Assembly: GCA_004558865.1 (NCBI GenBank) | Contig: SFCY01000065.1 | Location: forward strand, 1 to 12,254 | From: Bacteroidales bacterium | GTDB taxonomy: Bacteria > Bacteroidota > Bacteroidia > Bacteroidales > Bacteroidaceae | Direction: 5' to 3' | DNA: 12,254 nt | Shown: positions 7,198-12,254 of the stretch, piece after piece | Numbering within the stretch: the first letter of the stretch is position 1 | Layout of the letters: each line of letters starts with the position of its first letter | Translations under genes and position numbers: made by a program | Notes under the pieces: generated by a model | The model's input: only the letters and a program-made list of their open reading frames with translations | Databases searched by the model: none | What the model was told of the DNA's origin: nothing

Positions 7198-7228
7198 CAA
7201 AATTACGACATTTAAATGATTAATCAAA
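7198..7228 (-). promoter_or_regulatory. Promoter of the sdhC-sdhA-sdhB operon
   Basis: The minus strand shows TTTG (7228-7225), 19 bp, then TAATTTTG (7205-7198), an excellent match to the Bacteroidota housekeeping promoter TTTG-N19-TAnnTTTG. The transcript should start near 7192, leaving about 120 nt of untranslated leader before the sdhC ATG at 7067-7069. Confidence 0.8.
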
Positions 7229-7258
7229 GTAAAACAGGCAAAATTCGATTATTTTTCT

Positions 7259-7266
7259 TACTTTTG
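7259..7266 (+). promoter_or_regulatory. Bacteroidota -7 promoter box for mnmG
   Basis: TACTTTTG matches TAnnTTTG and lies 22 bp before the mnmG ATG, giving a short leader of about 16 nt. No clear TTTG is found at -33. It diverges from the sdh promoter about 30 bp away. Confidence 0.65.
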
Positions 7267-7288
7267 TGGCAAACAAGCGAAAGACAAA

Positions 7289-9160
<1,872 letters not shown>

Positions 9161-9215
9161 CCCAATGGGTAGGAACTACCTGTCAAAGCAACGTGAAACG
9201 TTTGCCGAAGAACAA

Positions 9216-9231
9216 TGTTCCACGTGAAACA
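9216..9231. other. parS: parS site (ParB-binding centromere palindrome)
   Basis: TGTTCCACGTGAAACA is an exact match to the chromosomal parS consensus TGTTNCACGTGAAACA. It lies in the mnmG-apt gap, outside any coding frame. parS sites are bound by ParB (Spo0J), which loads there using CTP, spreads and recruits SMC for origin segregation. A nearby half-site ACGTGAAAC (9191-9199) shares only one arm. That the host has ParB and uses this site is inference; the sequence match itself is direct. Confidence 0.85.
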
Positions 9232-9288
9232 ACTTCAAGGTTAATCCGTTGAAATGACGATAATTAGCTATAAAGTATTCAATAGAAA

Positions 9289-9819
9289 ATGAACAATGAA
9301 ACGCTGTTGGCCAATCTGCGGGTAATACCCGACTGGCCTATCAAGGGAGTTAATTTCCGTGATGTCACAACGCTGTTCAAAAGCGGTGAGTGCATCAAGA
9401 TTATCACCGATGAGATGTGCGACCTCTACAAGGACAAAGGCATCACCAAGGTGGTGGGCATAGAGAGCCGGGGCTTCGTCATGTCCTCTGCTGTGGCCCT
9501 GCGCTTGGGGGCGGGCATCGTGCTGTGCCGCAAGCCCGGCAAGCTGCCTTGCGACACGGTGCAGCAGACCTACCAGAAAGAGTACGGCACAGACACCATC
9601 GAGATTCACAGGGACGCCATCACCGAGAACGACGTCGTGTTGCTCCACGACGACCTGTTGGCCACGGGCGGAACGATGAAAGCTGCCTGCGACCTCGTGA
9701 AGAAGTTCCACCCCAAGAAAATCTACGTGAACTTCATCATCGAACTGGCAAAGGAATTTCCCAACGCCCGCGACATATTCGACAAGGATGTGGAGATTAC
9801 CTCCTTGGTGAGACTCTAA
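9289..9819 (+). CDS. apt: Adenine phosphoribosyltransferase
   Basis: A 176-residue cytoplasmic purine-salvage enzyme that joins adenine and PRPP to give AMP. The type I phosphoribosyltransferase PRPP-binding motif VVLLHDDLLATGGT spans residues 116-129. VVGIESRGF (55-63) is the conserved segment of the Apt subgroup, and RKPGKLP (81-87) supplies the base and PRPP contacts. Length is close to the 183-residue E. coli enzyme. It begins 128 bp after mnmG with no promoter box between them and a parS site in the gap, so it is probably read from the mnmG promoter. A terminator hairpin follows it. Confidence 0.97.
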   Translation: MNNETLLANLRVIPDWPIKGVNFRDVTTLFKSGECIKIITDEMCDLYKDKGITKVVGIESRGFVMSSAVALRLGAGIVLCRKPGKLPCDTVQQTYQKEYGTDTIEIHRDAITENDVVLLHDDLLATGGTMKAACDLVKKFHPKKIYVNFIIELAKEFPNARDIFDKDVEITSLVRL

Positions 9820-9825
9820 TAGGCG

Positions 9826-9890
9826 GCCGCTGTCCTCTCCCACCCTTCTGGGGATTCGCATAAGACGGAGAGGACAGCGGCTGACGTTTT
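9826..9890 (+). terminator. Intrinsic terminator after apt
   Basis: A perfect 15-bp stem is formed by GCCGCTGTCCTCTCC (9826-9840) and GGAGAGGACAGCGGC (9867-9881), with a 26-nt loop. After TGACG a TTTT run ends at 9890. The start is 7 nt past the apt stop codon. The long loop and short T-run make it weaker than the sdh terminator, so some read-through into uvrC is possible. Its T-run merges with the parS-like palindrome. Confidence 0.75.
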
Positions 9891-9912
9891 GAAGTTTCAC
9901 GTGAAACTTCAA
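9889..9912. other. parS: parS-like 24-bp perfect palindrome
   Basis: The palindrome is centred between 9900 and 9901 and is perfect across 24 bp. Its core AGTTTCACGTGAAACT (9893-9908) matches the parS consensus at all but the two outermost positions. It lies 677 bp from the first parS site, on the other side of apt, in a non-coding gap. Together the two form a small parS cluster. A further one-arm match, GTGAAACA, lies at 9927-9934. It could alternatively be the operator of an unrelated repressor. Confidence 0.75.
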
Positions 9913-9948
9913 TCCGCCTAAGGGTTGTGAAACAAACATTTAGCGTTT

Positions 9949-11808
9949 ATGAATAAGGAAGAAAACGAGAAGAGGCTGGAGCGGCTGAAGAGCATCGTGC
10001 TGGCCATGCCCGAGCAGCCCGGCTCCTACCAATACTACGACCGCGACGGGGTAATCATCTACGTGGGCAAGGCCAAGAACTTGAAACGGCGCGTCAGCTC
10101 CTATTTCCACAAGGAGGTGGACAGGTTCAAGACGAAAGTGCTTGTCTCCAAAATCTGGGACATTTCCTACACGGTGGTCAATACGGAAGAAGACGCACTG
10201 CTGTTAGAGAACTCGCTCATCAAGCAGTACAACCCACGCTACAATGTCTTGCTGAAGGACGGCAAGACCTACCCCTCCATCGTTGTGACCAACGAGACCT
10301 TTCCCCGCATCTTCAAGACTCGCAACATCAACAAACGCTTCGGCACCTACTTCGGGCCGTTTCCCCACATATCGGCCATGTACAACATTTTGGAGCTGAT
10401 CAAGAAGATATACAAGCCGCGCTCGTGCCAACAGCCCATCACGAAGGAGGGTGTGGAGCTGCACCGCTACAAACCCTGCCTGGAGTATCACATCCACAAC
10501 TGCGACGGGTGCTGCATCGGCAAGCAGTCGTGGGCCGACTACCAGGAGAACATCCGGCAGGCTAAGGAGATACTAAAGGGAAACACGCGCGACCTGAGCA
10601 AATGGGTATACGACAGGATGCTGAAATGTGCGGAGGAGCTGAAGTTTGAGGAGGCCGAGACACTCAAGCAGCGCTATCTCCTGCTGCAAGAGTTTGTGGC
10701 CAAGAGTGAGGTCGTGAGCCACACGATAACCGACGTGGACGTGTTCACAATAACGGACGACGAGAACAACAAGAACGCGTTCATCAACTACATACACGTG
10801 AAGAACGGCACCGTGAACCAAAGTTTCACCTACGAATACAAGCGCAAACTCGACGAGACCGACGAGGATCTGCTCAACCAGGCCATTCCCGAGATACGCG
10901 AGCGATTCCAAAGCAAGGCCCGGGAGATTATCGTTCCCTTTGAGATGAGCTGGAGGGTGAAGGACGCGGACTTCTTCGTGCCGCAGCGGGGAGACAAGAA
11001 GCATCTGTTGGAAATCTCGGAGATGAACGGCAAACAGTACAAGTTCGACCGGCTGAAGCAATCGGAAAAGCTCAATCCGGAGCAGAAGCAGACGCGCATG
11101 ATGAAAGAGTTGCAGAAGCTCTTGGGCTTGCAGAAGCTCCCCTATCAGATAGAATGCTTCGACAACAGCAACATCTCGGGCACCGACGCCGTGGCCGGCT
11201 GCATAGTATATAAAGGTATGAAGCCCTCAAGGAAGGACTACCGCAAATACAACATCAAGACCGTCGTGGGGCCCGACGACTACGCCTCCATGCAGGAGGT
11301 CGTGCGCCGACGCTACAAGCGCATGGTGGAAGAGAAGCAGCCCCTGCCCGACCTCATCATCACGGATGGAGGAAAAGGGCAGATGGACGTGGTGCACGAG
11401 GTGACAGACGGTGAGCTTCACCTCGACATTCCCATTGCCGGACTGGCCAAAGACGACCGCCACCGCACCAACGAACTGCTCTTCGGCTTTCCGCCACGCA
11501 CGGTGGCCGTGGATGTAAAGAGCGAGCTCTTCCGCCTGCTCACTCAGATACAGGACGAGGTACACCGCTATGCCATCACCTTCCACCGCGACAAGCGCTC
11601 AAAGCACGCTCTCCACAGCGAATTGGACGACATCAGGGGCATAGGGCCGAAGACCAAGGACACGCTGTTGAAGCAGTTTAGGAGTGTGAAGCGCATAGCC
11701 GAGGCCAGCCAAGAGGAGTTGGCCAAAGCCGTTGGGGCTGCCAAGGCCCAAATCATAGCCCATCACTTCAAGGCGAAGCAGGAAAACGTAAACGAAATCG
11801 TTAACTAA
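9949..11808 (+). CDS. uvrC: Excinuclease ABC subunit C
   Basis: A 619-residue nucleotide-excision-repair nuclease that makes both incisions around a lesion bound by UvrA-UvrB. The GIY-YIG domain is N-terminal: PGSYQYYDRDGVIIYVGKAK from residue 24 and catalytic Glu87 in LLLENSLIK. Cys160, Cys177, Cys185 and Cys189 fit the iron-sulfur ligand pattern, with Cys188 where proline is common. A UVR/UvrB-binding segment spans about 229-248 (EELKFEEAETLKQRYLLL). The RNase H-like 5' nuclease domain has Asp405 (FDNSN), Asp473 (ITDGGKGQ) and His539 (DEVHRYA). A helix-hairpin-helix follows at about 560-600 (DIRGIGPKTK). No truncation is seen. No TAnnTTTG box is visible in the 129-bp gap upstream, so transcription may come by read-through past the apt terminator. 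Confidence 0.98.
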   Translation: MNKEENEKRLERLKSIVLAMPEQPGSYQYYDRDGVIIYVGKAKNLKRRVSSYFHKEVDRFKTKVLVSKIWDISYTVVNTEEDALLLENSLIKQYNPRYNVLLKDGKTYPSIVVTNETFPRIFKTRNINKRFGTYFGPFPHISAMYNILELIKKIYKPRSCQQPITKEGVELHRYKPCLEYHIHNCDGCCIGKQSWADYQENIRQAKEILKGNTRDLSKWVYDRMLKCAEELKFEEAETLKQRYLLLQEFVAKSEVVSHTITDVDVFTITDDENNKNAFINYIHVKNGTVNQSFTYEYKRKLDETDEDLLNQAIPEIRERFQSKAREIIVPFEMSWRVKDADFFVPQRGDKKHLLEISEMNGKQYKFDRLKQSEKLNPEQKQTRMMKELQKLLGLQKLPYQIECFDNSNISGTDAVAGCIVYKGMKPSRKDYRKYNIKTVVGPDDYASMQEVVRRRYKRMVEEKQPLPDLIITDGGKGQMDVVHEVTDGELHLDIPIAGLAKDDRHRTNELLFGFPPRTVAVDVKSELFRLLTQIQDEVHRYAITFHRDKRSKHALHSELDDIRGIGPKTKDTLLKQFRSVKRIAEASQEELAKAVGAAKAQIIAHHFKAKQENVNEIVN

Positions 11809-11921
11809 TTGTATACCAATCTGTTATAGCATTAATTACCAAGAGGAGGAAAGCATCAAGCGTTGGCCATCGGGCGAACAGCGAAGCCTCCCTGAGGGCA
11901 GAAAGTACGCCCCGCTCCATC

Positions 11922-11976
11922 GTCCGACGCTGGTCAGACGGCGGTGTCTTGTTCGTCGGACTATAGGCCGACGAAC
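11922..11976 (+). other. Two overlapping, mutually exclusive hairpins
   Basis: GTCCGACG (11922-11929) pairs perfectly with CGTCGGAC (11954-11961). GTTCGTCGG (11951-11959) pairs perfectly with CCGACGAAC (11968-11976) over an 8-nt loop. The two stems share 11954-11959 and cannot form together. No T-run follows the second stem, so it is not a classical terminator. The second hairpin overlaps the first unit of the 22-bp array. Confidence 0.5.
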
Positions 11977-12054
11977 GAAGGACTACAAGCGGACACACAT
12001 TAAACTACAGGCAGACGCAAATTAAACTACGGGCGGACGCACGATAAACTACAC
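11957..12054. repeat. 22-bp degenerate tandem array, TAAACTAC type
   Basis: Units start at 11957, 11979, 12001, 12023 and 12045 (the last partial, 10 bp), an exact 22-bp step. The shared pattern is TRRACTAYAGGCGGACGCA followed by three variable bases. Units 2 and 3 (12001-12044) are the closest pair and the first two are more diverged. There are no spacers. The array runs without a gap into the GTG-type 22-bp array at 12055. Confidence 0.75.
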
Positions 12055-12166
12055 GGGGCAACTGTTCTATTGTTGTGTGACAGTTGTGCTATTGCTGTGT
12101 GGCGGTTGTTCTATTGCTGTGTGACGGTTGTCACACAAGTTGACTGTGCGACCTTTGTGTAGTTTA
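12045..12166. repeat. 10-bp perfect inverted repeat flanking the second array
   Basis: TAAACTACAC (12045-12054) and its exact reverse complement GTGTAGTTTA (12157-12166) enclose the 22-bp GTG-type array. The left arm is also the partial last unit of the TAAACTAC array, so the right arm is an inverted copy of that repeat head. The enclosed 102 bp contain no frame for a transposase. It resembles a small cassette or miniature element, which is inference. Confidence 0.6.
12055..12142. repeat. Four-unit 22-bp tandem array, GTG type
   Basis: Units lie at 12055-12076, 12077-12098, 12099-12120 and 12121-12142. The first three share a head of the form GNGRCRRYTGT and the tail CTATTGYTGT. The last has the same head but ends TTGTCACACAAGTTG and holds the perfect dyad GTGAC-GGTT-GTCAC. 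It matches the final unit of the left-edge array (120-141) at 18 of 22 positions. Both arrays thus share unit length, head motif and a distinctive closing unit. Function unknown. Confidence 0.78.
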
Positions 12167-12172
12167 ACGTTT

Positions 12173-12244
12173 TTGGTTGACTACTTTAAGCCTTATTTTT
12201 AATGTTGGTTGACCCGGTTAAACATTACTTTTATATTTGGTTGA
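12173..12244. repeat. TTGGTTGA motif repeated at an exact 32-bp spacing
   Basis: TTGGTTGA occurs at 12173-12180, 12205-12212 and 12237-12244. The two complete 32-bp units agree at roughly two thirds of positions. Thirty-two bp is about three helical turns, so the motifs would face the same side of the DNA. The third copy overlaps a promoter -7 box, so they could be operator sites for the next gene. Confidence 0.6.
12209..12239 (+). promoter_or_regulatory. Probable promoter of a gene beyond the right edge
   Basis: TATATTTG (12232-12239) is a perfect TAnnTTTG box. TTG (12209-12211) lies 20 bp upstream as a possible -33 element. The inferred transcript start is near 12246, just before the window ends. 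An ATG at 12248-12250 is present but too close to judge. Confidence 0.55.
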
Positions 12245-12254
12245 TACATGTGCG

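Larger units (their letters stand above)
11809..12254. other. Repeat-rich intergenic region at right edge
   Basis: These 446 bp hold no convincing gene. A 65-codon minus-strand frame (11801-11998) overlaps the uvrC end and repeat units and is not called. From left to right come a possible dispersed-repeat remnant (about 11862-11903), two competing hairpins (11922-11976), a 22-bp tandem array (11957-12054), a second 22-bp array (12055-12142) and a 32-bp spaced motif (12173-12244) overlapping a probable promoter. I see no clear intrinsic terminator for uvrC. Confidence 0.6.

Noticed and set aside
10798..10807. CACGTGAA inside uvrC as a third parS site
   Set aside because: Only the right arm is partly matched, it is in coding sequence and the left arm does not fit the consensus.
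11801..11998. 65-codon minus-strand frame after uvrC
   Set aside because: It overlaps the uvrC stop codon, the hairpins and the first repeat units, and has no protein features.

Overview
The window is a piece of a Bacteroidota chromosome, most likely a Prevotella-like member of the Bacteroidales. The evidence is an SdhC-SdhA-SdhB operon with a single five-helix cytochrome b subunit, a PG_1098-type methyltransferase, the mnmG-apt-uvrC order, and upstream boxes of the Bacteroidota TAnnTTTG promoter type. Coding regions look GC-rich and intergenic regions more AT-rich. Species is not resolved. I see no transposase, integrase, phage gene, CRISPR array, tRNA or rRNA.

Left part (1-3110): an AT-rich gap carries a short array of 22-bp units (76-141). 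Three minus-strand genes follow: a class I SAM-dependent methyltransferase with a THUMP-like C-terminus (285-1523), an L-rhamnose mutarotase-family protein (1590-1973) and an exported protein of unknown function (2088-3050). Promoter boxes at 1992-1999 and 3087-3094 lie inside the longest possible reading frames, so I place both starts downstream of them.

Centre (3110-7290): a gene-free stretch with hairpins and a possible dispersed repeat leads to a strong terminator made of a perfect 30-bp palindrome. This closes the minus-strand sdhC-sdhA-sdhB operon, which encodes the menaquinone-linked succinate dehydrogenase/fumarate reductase of the anaerobic electron transport chain. Its promoter is a good Bacteroidota match, TTTG-N19-TAATTTTG, with a leader of about 120 nt. 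The mnmG promoter points the other way in the same gap.

Right part (7289-11808): plus-strand mnmG (tRNA wobble-uridine modification), apt (adenine salvage) and uvrC (nucleotide excision repair). The two gaps around apt each hold a parS-like ParB-binding palindrome centred on CACGTG. The first matches the textbook consensus exactly and the second sits in a 24-bp perfect palindrome beside an intrinsic terminator.

Right edge (11809-12254): a 446-bp gap with no convincing gene but dense periodic structure: competing hairpins, two different 22-bp tandem arrays joined end to end, a 10-bp inverted repeat around the second array, and a 32-bp spaced TTGGTTGA motif that runs into a probable promoter for a gene beyond the window. 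The last 22-bp unit here matches the last unit of the left-edge array at 18 of 22 positions, so the same repeat family lies at both ends of the window.

The coding content is ordinary housekeeping. The parS pair and the 22-bp repeat family are the parts most worth following up.
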